From an uncultured bacterium (lineage in GTDB: Bacteria; Patescibacteriota; Minisyncoccia; Phycocordibacterales; UBA9973), in contig CAIOXR010000096.1 of assembly GCA_903862375.1 (NCBI GenBank), positions 1 to 11,557 of the forward strand: DNA of 11,557 nt, in the 5' to 3' direction. Below, piece after piece: positions 5,707 through 11,557 of the stretch; position 1 is the first letter of the stretch, and each line of letters begins with the position of its first letter. Under the pieces are notes generated by a model, which searched no databases, was not told the DNA's origin, and saw only the letters and a list, made by a program, of their open reading frames with translations. Made by a program: the position numbers and the translations under genes.

Positions 5707-8700
5707 ATGGAAAAAGTAGAGCTTAATTCAAACCTCATACACCTACATACCCACTCACACTATTCCCTTTTGGATGGTCTTTCAAAGATTCCTGACATGG
5801 TTAAAACAGCTAAAAAGAATGGAATGAATGCTTTAGCCATTACAGACCATGGAAATATGTACGGAGCTATAGAACTATATAAAGAAGCTCATAAAGCTGG
5901 AATTAAGCCAATTATAGGTATAGAAGCATATATTGCAGAGCGCAGTAGAACTGATAAAGAGCCTGGAGTAGATAATAGACGGTATCACCTTACTCTTTTA
6001 GCAAAGAACATAAAAGGTTACAAGAATCTAATGCGTTTAGTCACCAGAGCAAATCTTGAAGGTTACTATTACAAGCCTCGTATGGATAAAGAGATTCTTA
6101 GTGAACACAGTGAAGGCATTATCTGTCTTTCTGGTTGTATGGGTAGTCAGCTTTCTCAAGCTGTGCTCGCAGATAATTACGAAAAAGCAGAAGCATTAAT
6201 AAAAGAACATCAAAATATTTTTGGTAAAGAAAATTATTTCCTTGAAGTACACTCACATCCGCATATAGAGAATGATAAAAAACTTCGTGATGGAATTATT
6301 AAACTTAGTAAAAAATGGAATATACCAGTAGTAGCTGGACAGGATTCACACTACCTCTGCATTGATGATCATAATGCTCATAATACTCTCTTAGCAGTAA
6401 ATACTGGAACAGATGGTAAGGAAGGAACTAAACTTGAATTCTCTGAAGATGATTTTTCTCTTATAGATGAAAAAACTGCTTTAAAATATTTTAGAGATAT
6501 TCCAGAAGCTGTAAAAAACACTAAAATGGTAGCAGATCTTTGTGAAATTTATGACCTAGAGCTTGGGACTGCTTACTTCCCTGATTTTCCAATTCCAGAA
6601 GGACAAACAGCAGATGATGTACTCCGAGCACTAGCTTATGATGGTTTTGAAAAAAGAAAACTCGAAAAAACACAAGTATACATAGATAGATTAGAGTATG
6701 AACTTAAGGTTATTAAACAAAAAGGATATCCAGCATATTTTTTGGTTGTGTCTGATTTATTACAATTCTCGCGAGATAATGATATATATACAAATATAAG
6801 AGGATCAGTTGCTGGCTCACTTGTAACATATTTAACTAGAATTACGAAAGTAGATCCAATCAAATATAAACTTCCTTTTGAAAGATTTTTAAACCCTGAA
6901 CGACCATCACTCCCTGATATAGATATGGATTTTGCTGATAATCGTCGTGATGAAGTTATAGCTTATGCTAAAAGGAAATACGGAGAAGATAAAGTAGCAC
7001 AAATAGGAACATTTGGAACAATGATGGCAAAAGGTTCTGTAAGAGATGTAGCTAGAGCATTAGGATATCCTTATAATACTGGAGATCGTATCTCTTCAAT
7101 GATCCCTCTGGGAACCCAAGGAACTGCAATGACCATAGACCACGCAATTAAAATTGTCCCTGAATTAAAAGTAGCATATAAAAATGAACCAGACACTAAA
7201 ATAATTATAGACCTTGCCCGTAAAATGGAGGGATGTGTTCGACACATCTCAGTACATGCGGCTGGTGTCGTAATGGCACCTCGTCCTCTTTATGAATTCA
7301 CTCCTGTGCAATATGATCCTAAAGGTGGAAATATCATCACTCAATATGATATGTATAGTATTGAAGATGCAGGTCTTCCAAAATTTGATTTCCTAGGTAT
7401 CAGGAATTTAGCAATTTTAGCTGAAGCAGTAAGATTAGTTAAGATAATTCATAAAATAAATATTGATATAGATAATATTCCATTAGATGATAAAACAACT
7501 TTTGAATTACTTGCAAATGGTGAAACAATGGGACTCTTTCAATTAAATGGCTCAGGAATGACTCGTTATTTAAAAGAACTTCGTCCTTCAACGATACATG
7601 ATATAAATGCGATGGTGGCTCTTTACCGCCCAGGACCGATGGAATCTATACCTGAATATATTAAAAGAAAACATAATCCGAAAACCATAACATATATAGA
7701 CCCAAGACTAGAAGATATACTAAGTATGTCTTATGGTATTATCACTTATCAAGATGATGTATTAATGACAGCTATTGGACTTGCTGGTTACTCTTGGCTT
7801 GAAGCTGATAAACTTCGTAAAGCTATGGGAAAGAAAATTCCAGAAGTTATGCAAGCTGAAAAAGAAAAGCTACTGACTGGTTTTATTAAAAATGGTTTGA
7901 GTGAAAAAAAGGCACAAGAAATTTGGACACTAATCGAACCATTTGCGGCTTATGGATTCGGAAAAGCTCATGCAGCAAGCTATGGACTTGTTGCATACCA
8001 AACTGCTTATATGAAAGCAAACTATCCAGTAGAATATATGACAGCAGTAATGACTTCTGAATCAGGAGATATAGAAAAGGTTGCAGAAATTATTCATGAA
8101 TGTGAGAAAATGAATATTAAAGTTCTACCTCCAAATTTAAACGAAAGCTATGGTGGCTTTACTGTCGTAAAAGGTAGTGACCATAAAGATGATAGGACTA
8201 TACGTTTTGGATTTTATAATATTAAAAATTTGGGAGTTGATATAGCAGACTCAATAATAGAAGAAAGGAAAAATAATGGTAAATTCAAATCTCTGGCTGA
8301 TTTTTTTGAAAGAATTAATCACAAAAATCTAAACAAAAAGTCAGTAGAAGCACTTACAAAATGTGGAGCGATGGATGATATGATCAAACATAGGAATATG
8401 GTAATGGGCAACTTAGAGAAACTTATCGCTTTTAATAAGGAGTCCAGAGGGGTAAATACCCAAGATTCACTTTTTGGCTCAATTGGAGGGATAGAAATAA
8501 AACTACAACTTGATGAACAAATAGAAGCTACACATCAAGAAAAACTTACATGGGAAAAAGAATTATTGGGTTTATATATCTCTGGACATCCACTAGATAC
8601 TTATAAAGAAAAAATTGAAAAATTTGGAACTCTTATAAAAAAAGTAAAAGATGAACTAAAAATAAATACCCCTGTTACTATAGCAGCGATTATCGACGAC

Positions 8701-8910
8701 ATAAGAATAGTTACGACAAAGAAGAATGATCGGATGGCATTTATTAAAATTTCTGATTATACTGGATCTATAGATGCAGTTGTATTCAGTAAACTTTTTG
8801 AAACAAATAAAGACATACTTATAAAAGATACGATCATAGCCCTCCAAGGAAAAATAACTGAAAGGAATGGTGAGAAAAGTATAATGATAGAAAATTTTAA
8901 GAAGATTTAA
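5707..8910 (+). CDS. dnaE: DNA polymerase III alpha subunit (replicative, DnaE1-type)
   Basis: Replicative C-family polymerase, 1067 residues. PHP domain (about 8-290): all expected metal-site residues are visible, His14, His16, Asp23, His48, Glu73, His94, Cys144, Asp213 and His215, as in bacteria whose PHP domain proofreads. Palm: Asp404 and Asp406 in PDIDMDF and Asp561 in KFDFLG form the catalytic triad; GSVAGSLVTY and FGKAHAASYG mark conserved palm/finger segments. A helix-hairpin-helix region lies near 839-895, a consensus beta-clamp motif QDSLF at 919-923, and an OB-fold at about 985-1067. The protein ends right after the OB-fold, so the C-terminal tau-binding domain of E. coli DnaE (1160 residues) is missing. 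Start ATG 5707 lies 8 nt after an extended -10. The stop lies in the base of the downstream hairpin. Confidence 0.98.
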   Translation: MEKVELNSNLIHLHTHSHYSLLDGLSKIPDMVKTAKKNGMNALAITDHGNMYGAIELYKEAHKAGIKPIIGIEAYIAERSRTDKEPGVDNRRYHLTLLAKNIKGYKNLMRLVTRANLEGYYYKPRMDKEILSEHSEGIICLSGCMGSQLSQAVLADNYEKAEALIKEHQNIFGKENYFLEVHSHPHIENDKKLRDGIIKLSKKWNIPVVAGQDSHYLCIDDHNAHNTLLAVNTGTDGKEGTKLEFSEDDFSLIDEKTALKYFRDIPEAVKNTKMVADLCEIYDLELGTAYFPDFPIPEGQTADDVLRALAYDGFEKRKLEKTQVYIDRLEYELKVIKQKGYPAYFLVVSDLLQFSRDNDIYTNIRGSVAGSLVTYLTRITKVDPIKYKLPFERFLNPERPSLPDIDMDFADNRRDEVIAYAKRKYGEDKVAQIGTFGTMMAKGSVRDVARALGYPYNTGDRISSMIPLGTQGTAMTIDHAIKIVPELKVAYKNEPDTKIIIDLARKMEGCVRHISVHAAGVVMAPRPLYEFTPVQYDPKGGNIITQYDMYSIEDAGLPKFDFLGIRNLAILAEAVRLVKIIHKINIDIDNIPLDDKTTFELLANGETMGLFQLNGSGMTRYLKELRPSTIHDINAMVALYRPGPMESIPEYIKRKHNPKTITYIDPRLEDILSMSYGIITYQDDVLMTAIGLAGYSWLEADKLRKAMGKKIPEVMQAEKEKLLTGFIKNGLSEKKAQEIWTLIEPFAAYGFGKAHAASYGLVAYQTAYMKANYPVEYMTAVMTSESGDIEKVAEIIHECEKMNIKVLPPNLNESYGGFTVVKGSDHKDDRTIRFGFYNIKNLGVDIADSIIEERKNNGKFKSLADFFERINHKNLNKKSVEALTKCGAMDDMIKHRNMVMGNLEKLIAFNKESRGVNTQDSLFGSIGGIEIKLQLDEQIEATHQEKLTWEKELLGLYISGHPLDTYKEKIEKFGTLIKKVKDELKINTPVTIAAIIDDIRIVTTKKNDRMAFIKISDYTGSIDAVVFSKLFETNKDILIKDTIIALQGKITERNGEKSIMIENFKKI

Positions 8911-8963
8911 TATAAACAATTTGCCCCGCAAACAAAAGTTTGCTGGGCAAATTGTTTATATTA
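8908..8963. terminator. Large hairpin, bidirectional terminator between convergent genes
   Basis: Arms 8908-8933 and 8938-8963 form a 26-bp stem with one mismatch (8927/8944) and an AAAA loop; the apical half is GC-richer. It begins at the dnaE stop codon and ends 5 nt before the stop of the convergent gene at 8969. AT-rich tracts lie on both sides. It should block read-through in both directions and may protect both mRNA 3' ends. Confidence 0.85.
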
Positions 8964-8968
8964 TTAAA

Positions 8969-9547
8969 TTATTTTACTTCTTCCTCACTTATCATTTTCA
9001 TTATCTTTATGACCTGTTTGGAATAACCAGGAATTATAGAATCAGGATTATATTTTTTAAGAATTTGCTCAGTAGTCATTCCATCTTTATAATGTTTAAC
9101 ACTATCATTATTTCCACCAAGAGTTTTAGATATATACTCTATGGATTCATCGACAGAATCAAAACCTTTTTTACATGAATACCAACCAAAATTATTATTT
9201 GGAGCTTTAGAGCTCTTACAAGCTTGTTTCCCTCCTGTAGTCTCGCGCATTGCAATTGCAGGAAGTAATCGCCAATCTAAGTCATTCTTCTGAGCCTCAG
9301 TAACAAATTTCATTCCATATCCCTCTAATGGGGCATCATATTTTTTAAAAAATGTATCTACCACTGAAGCTTTTACTGTGAGATCTTCATTCTCTTGCGT
9401 TGTTATCGCAGATGAGGAAACCTCAACTTTATTATTAACTTGAGTCGTATCTGGTGTATTTTGTATTCCTGTAAGTGGCATAACCACAGCTAACATAGGA
9501 ATAGCAACGATAGACTGCAAGTAACGTATTATTTTTTGTTTATTCAT
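8969..9547 (-). CDS. Exported lysozyme-fold peptidoglycan hydrolase (glucosaminidase-like)
   Basis: A 192-residue protein. Residues 1-27 form a signal sequence (KQK, then a hydrophobic core about 11-26). Residues 30-58 are a polar linker. From about 62 the protein resembles the endo-N-acetylglucosaminidase/lysozyme-like fold: YGMKFVTEAQKNDLDW, then AIAMRETTGGKQAC with Glu102 as probable catalytic acid, then NNNFGWYSC and GFDSVDESIEYISKTLGG, where family members carry N-x-FG and the 'aY.sv..si..ya..L' pattern. The close HYKDGMTTEQILKKYNPDS...YSKQVIKIMK also fits. Cys110 and Cys125 could form a disulfide outside. The likely role is cell-wall remodelling. No Shine-Dalgarno sequence or close -10 box precedes ATG 9547; the nearest good promoter is at 9683-9711, implying a leader of roughly 130 nt. 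Confidence 0.8.
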   Translation of the reverse strand: MNKQKIIRYLQSIVAIPMLAVVMPLTGIQNTPDTTQVNNKVEVSSSAITTQENEDLTVKASVVDTFFKKYDAPLEGYGMKFVTEAQKNDLDWRLLPAIAMRETTGGKQACKSSKAPNNNFGWYSCKKGFDSVDESIEYISKTLGGNNDSVKHYKDGMTTEQILKKYNPDSIIPGYSKQVIKIMKMISEEEVK

Positions 9548-9592
9548 AGTTAATGATTACGTACCATTAAACGCCTTGCCAAGGTTCATTAA

Positions 9593-9627
9593 AAATTATT
9601 TATCATCCAAAATAAAATAAATAATTT
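9593..9627. repeat. 11-bp inverted repeat in the hydrolase leader
   Basis: Arms 9593-9603 and 9617-9627 are perfectly complementary and entirely A/T, around a 13-nt loop. In the predicted minus-strand leader it would lie 46-80 nt before the start codon. An all-AT stem may be incidental in so AT-rich a region. Confidence 0.4.
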
Positions 9628-9682
9628 ATAACAAAAAATTCCTTATATATCATCTAATGACAACATACTTGGAACTTCTTAC

Positions 9683-9711
9683 ATAGTAGCATGATGGCCA
9701 GTAAAAGTCAA
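9683..9711 (-). promoter_or_regulatory. Sigma70-type promoter for the hydrolase gene
   Basis: Minus strand: TTGACT (9711-9706), a 17-nt spacer, and TACTAT (9688-9683) preceded by TGC (extended -10). The predicted start near 9676 lies about 130 nt before the ATG at 9547, so this gene would have a long leader, unlike most others here. Confidence 0.65.
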
Positions 9712-9741
9712 TGGTTATAACACGATTTTTAGTACCGTCAA

Positions 9742-9777
9742 ATACAAAATACCCTTATATATAAGGGTATTTTGTAT
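9742..9777. terminator. 36-nt perfect palindrome, possible bidirectional terminator or operator
   Basis: The 36 nt are perfectly self-complementary; as a hairpin, 16-bp arms flank a TATA loop and each contains a CCC/GGG block followed by ATTTTGTAT. It could terminate minus-strand transcription from the 9989 gene, though it is about 210 nt past that stop. It ends 8 nt before a consensus plus-strand -35 box and could instead bind a dimeric regulator. Confidence 0.6.
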
Positions 9778-9785
9778 ACTATATA

Positions 9786-9815
9786 TTGACAATATATACT
9801 ATTTCATAGTATAAT
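9786..9815 (+). promoter_or_regulatory. Consensus plus-strand promoter with no visible ORF downstream
   Basis: TTGACA (9786-9791), 18-nt spacer, TATAAT (9810-9815): both hexamers are perfect. The predicted start is near 9822. No start codon occurs downstream before the antisense 3' end of the gene at 9989. Confidence 0.75.
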
Positions 9816-9846
9816 TAACCTTATTTTAAAGGATATAACACTATAT

Positions 9847-9875
9847 TTGACATAAATCAATATTTATATTATAAA
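9847..9875 (+). promoter_or_regulatory. Second plus-strand promoter in tandem
   Basis: TTGACA (9847-9852), 17-nt spacer, TATAAA (9870-9875). It points the same way as the promoter about 60 nt upstream. The -10 box lies in the left arm of an 8-bp AT hairpin (9870-9877/9884-9891). Confidence 0.55.
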
Positions 9876-9909
9876 AACCTTAATTTTTATAGATATTTAA
9901 CGAATTTAC

Positions 9910-9948
9910 TTACTGTGACATTATTTATATTTACTCTGACATTGTTTA
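9910..9948 (+). repeat. Two 18-nt direct repeats spaced 21 nt
   Basis: TTACTGTGACATTATTTA (9910-9927) and TTACTCTGACATTGTTTA (9931-9948) match at 16 of 18 positions. A 21-nt centre-to-centre distance is two DNA helical turns, as for paired regulator-binding sites. TGACAT also occurs in the -35 at 9847. Confidence 0.6.
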
Positions 9949-9988
9949 ATATCTTGAACGATTAGAAAAATCTACTATTCATTTACTA

Positions 9989-11509
9989 CTATAATGTCTT
10001 TAATGATGGATAAAGAGATCCAGAGCAATTACTGGTATTGCTATCGTTGAAACTAGACATAATTACATTTTGTATTGATTCCAAGAAATCTATCTTATTA
10101 TCAAAAATACAAGTCATATCTTTACCAGAAATCTCTGGTTTCATATTATTAATATATTTTAAGTTTACTTTGCACCCTGATAATGTTTTAGGCTCAATAA
10201 TTGAATAATTAAAATTTTCAAAAATATACCCTGTTTTTTCTTTCAAAGTTACAGGCTGACAACTCAAGAGAGACTGATTATTTAATATTATCTTTTGAGC
10301 TTCAGGGGTTAAACATTCTATTGTCATAACAGTATTAGTAATATTTTTACTAACTAACCCAGTCCCATAATGCCAATTATCAATTGTTTCATTTTTGTAA
10401 TATCTATATCCCACAGTATTTGGATACCATTTTTTACAATACTCAAGAGGTGGGACATCATCACCTCCAGTTCTTTCATCAGGATCTGTCACCCATACTT
10501 TTTTATTGATATCTACATGTTGATTTATATTTTGGGATTTAAGGGCTATTCTAGGAGTTAAATCTAAAGTTGAAGTTAAAACTATATTCCTTCCAATTAT
10601 ATTTATTAATTTACCATTGATATCAACAACACGACTATTGGATATTTTATTAATCATTATCTTGGTAATTTTAACACCTATTGTAGAAGTCAGAGCATCA
10701 GGATTTATATCGGCACGAATTTCGATAATTTTTGGAGAATTAAAAAGACCACCATCAATACCACCAAACTGCACCATACCTTTTTCTATCGTTCCTTCTC
10801 TTATATTTCCACGTGTCTTCAAATCTTCTATCCACATTTTTTGAATAGGTTTATTATCAACGTAAATATAAAAATTTTCAGCTACATCATGATTGGCTGT
10901 TCCATAAAAATTAATATATAAATTCGTTATTTTACCAGTATCAGTAATTTTAAAAAATCCTAAACTAGCACCTTTTTGACCAGCTTTAATCGTATTTTGT
11001 GGTAAATCATTATTTATTAAACCTTTTTTATCTTCTATTTTGATAACCGATCCAGATTGTTGTATTGGTTCAGCTACTGCAACATCTTGTTTTTTTTCTT
11101 CTTGGGTCACTACACCTTCTTCTTTCTGTATTTGAGCTTGAGTATTTTCTTCTTGTTTTATTTCATCTACAACTGCAATATTCTTATTTTTAATTAAATC
11201 TTTAATTACAGGTATATCATTCCTAAAATAATACCCGGAAGATGCTCCGGCTACTATAAATAAGGCGACTATAATTAATAGTACTTTTTTACCTGAATGA
11301 TTAGTATTCTGAGCCAAAATAGAATTGTTTATATTAGAGGCATTTGAATTAATCAATGGATTAACAACATTAGGATTAATTGCACTAAACCCTTCATTTA
11401 TATCTTTTTCATTCCATCCACTACCTATTAATTCTTTAGTAATAATATCTTTATCAATATTTCTTAATAATTGTGACTTAATAAAATCTAACAACTGTTG
11501 ATTTATCAT
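9989..11509 (-). CDS. Membrane-anchored extracytoplasmic protein with N-terminal GW helical module
   Basis: A 506-residue protein of unknown function. Residues 1-45 form a small helical module ending in LIGSGWNEKDINEGF; an 'L..GW...DI..AF' module preceding a single membrane helix is recurrent in Patescibacteria, by my recollection. Residues 46-72 are an Asn/Ser-rich linker. A membrane helix spans about 75-94 with flanking Lys, so the N-terminus is cytoplasmic. Next comes a Glu/Gln/Lys-rich stretch (about 110-165), then a beta-rich exterior of about 340 residues. Six cysteines occur in the last 150 residues (EYCKK, IECLT, LSCQP, SGCKV, MTCIF, SNCSG), consistent with disulfides. It could be an envelope or surface-appendage component; nothing identifies an enzyme. 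Start ATG 11509 is the first codon after a -10 box 9 nt upstream. Confidence 0.8.
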   Translation of the reverse strand: MINQQLLDFIKSQLLRNIDKDIITKELIGSGWNEKDINEGFSAINPNVVNPLINSNASNINNSILAQNTNHSGKKVLLIIVALFIVAGASSGYYFRNDIPVIKDLIKNKNIAVVDEIKQEENTQAQIQKEEGVVTQEEKKQDVAVAEPIQQSGSVIKIEDKKGLINNDLPQNTIKAGQKGASLGFFKITDTGKITNLYINFYGTANHDVAENFYIYVDNKPIQKMWIEDLKTRGNIREGTIEKGMVQFGGIDGGLFNSPKIIEIRADINPDALTSTIGVKITKIMINKISNSRVVDINGKLINIIGRNIVLTSTLDLTPRIALKSQNINQHVDINKKVWVTDPDERTGGDDVPPLEYCKKWYPNTVGYRYYKNETIDNWHYGTGLVSKNITNTVMTIECLTPEAQKIILNNQSLLSCQPVTLKEKTGYIFENFNYSIIEPKTLSGCKVNLKYINNMKPEISGKDMTCIFDNKIDFLESIQNVIMSSFNDSNTSNCSGSLYPSLKTL

Positions 11510-11518
11510 AATGTATAT

Positions 11519-11524
11519 ATTATA
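11519..11524 (-). promoter_or_regulatory. -10 box of the GW-module protein gene
   Basis: Minus-strand TATAAT (11524-11519) is followed by 9 nt and the ATG at 11509. The -35 region falls in the adjacent terminator hairpin and is not recognisable. Confidence 0.5.
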
Positions 11525-11526
11525 AC

Positions 11527-11554
11527 AAAAAAATACCTGTAAGGATATTTTTTT
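11527..11554. terminator. Bidirectional hairpin terminator at the right edge
   Basis: CCT-GTA-AGG (11536-11544) is flanked by A7 TA on one side and ATA T7 on the other, pairing with one bulged base at 11545. Either strand gives a stem followed by a run of T. On the minus strand it would terminate a gene outside the window just before the promoter of the GW-module gene. Confidence 0.65.
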
Positions 11555-11557
11555 GAT

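Larger units (their letters stand above)
9548..9988. other. 441-nt gene-free, AT-rich regulatory region
   Basis: No protein gene of useful length is visible on either strand, and the plus strand has no ATG between 9790 and 9988. It holds, from left to right: a palindromic CCTTGCCAAGG at 9574-9584, an 11-bp hairpin (9593-9603/9617-9627), a minus-strand promoter (9683-9711), a 36-nt palindrome (9742-9777), two plus-strand promoters (9786-9815, 9847-9875) and a 21-nt-spaced repeat (9910-9948). Three tandem stop codons (TAG TAG TAA) end the minus-strand gene at 9989. Confidence 0.7.

Noticed and set aside
1278..8910. TGA recoded as glycine, as in Gracilibacteria/SR1
   Set aside because: No gene here stops with TGA, but the long aminopeptidase and dnaE frames contain no in-frame TGA although glycine is common, so recoding is not supported.
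8656..8931. Minus-strand open frame of 91 codons
   Set aside because: Antisense to the DnaE OB-fold region and crossing the terminator hairpin; a shadow of dnaE.
283..11546. CCTGTAAGGAT shared by the tRNA-like region (minus strand, 293-283) and the right-edge terminator (11536-11546)
   Set aside because: An 11-nt near-palindromic match between two hairpins is too short to claim a repeat family.
1..11557. CRISPR array, insertion sequence, integrase or replication origin
   Set aside because: No regularly spaced repeats, no transposase or integrase motifs, and no clustered TTATNCACA DnaA boxes were found.

Overview
The window is AT-rich, with small intergenic gaps, few Shine-Dalgarno sequences, and most genes starting almost directly behind a -10 box. 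Together with a membrane-anchored protein carrying an N-terminal 'GW' helical module, this suggests a Candidate Phyla Radiation (Patescibacteria, Parcubacteria-like) genome. That placement is inference; no rRNA is present. Eight complete protein genes, one partial gene and one tRNA are supported. Stops are TAA (six) or TAG (two). The 862- and 1067-codon frames contain no in-frame TGA, so a recoded TGA is not indicated.

Layout. 1-516: the start of a minus-strand P-loop protein, tRNA-Asn(GTT), then about 300 bases of degenerate tRNA-like debris ending in a terminator hairpin. 517-1200 (-): an exported Gln/Tyr-rich protein with a C-terminal membrane anchor. 1278-3866 (+): an M1 zinc aminopeptidase with an ERAP1-like C-terminal region. 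3882-5668 (-): three genes in a row, a transglutaminase-fold protein, a VOC/glyoxalase-fold protein and ribonuclease HII (rnhB), each with its own -10 box. 5707-8910 (+): dnaE, replicative DNA polymerase III alpha, divergent from rnhB across only 38 bp. 8908-8963: a large hairpin shared by convergent genes. 8969-9547 (-): an exported lysozyme-fold peptidoglycan hydrolase. 9548-9988: a 441-base gene-free stretch with strong sigma70-type promoters on both strands, a 36-nt perfect palindrome and a 21-nt-spaced repeat. 9989-11509 (-): the membrane-anchored GW-module protein, with a terminator and promoter just beyond its start.

Function. rnhB and dnaE pair replication with removal of RNA from DNA. 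The PHP domain of DnaE keeps a full set of metal-binding residues, so it may proofread in cis. The hydrolase, the Q-rich anchored protein and the GW protein are probably cell-envelope functions.

The most striking observation is a palindromic element (20-bp perfect arms, GC-rich loop) lying in frame inside rnhB. It adds about 26 residues in a surface-loop position without disturbing the catalytic tetrad. Five of its six frames are open, which resembles a coding-compatible mobile palindrome. The second is the recurrent TATAAT-N6-ATG arrangement, seen four times, which predicts leaderless mRNAs.
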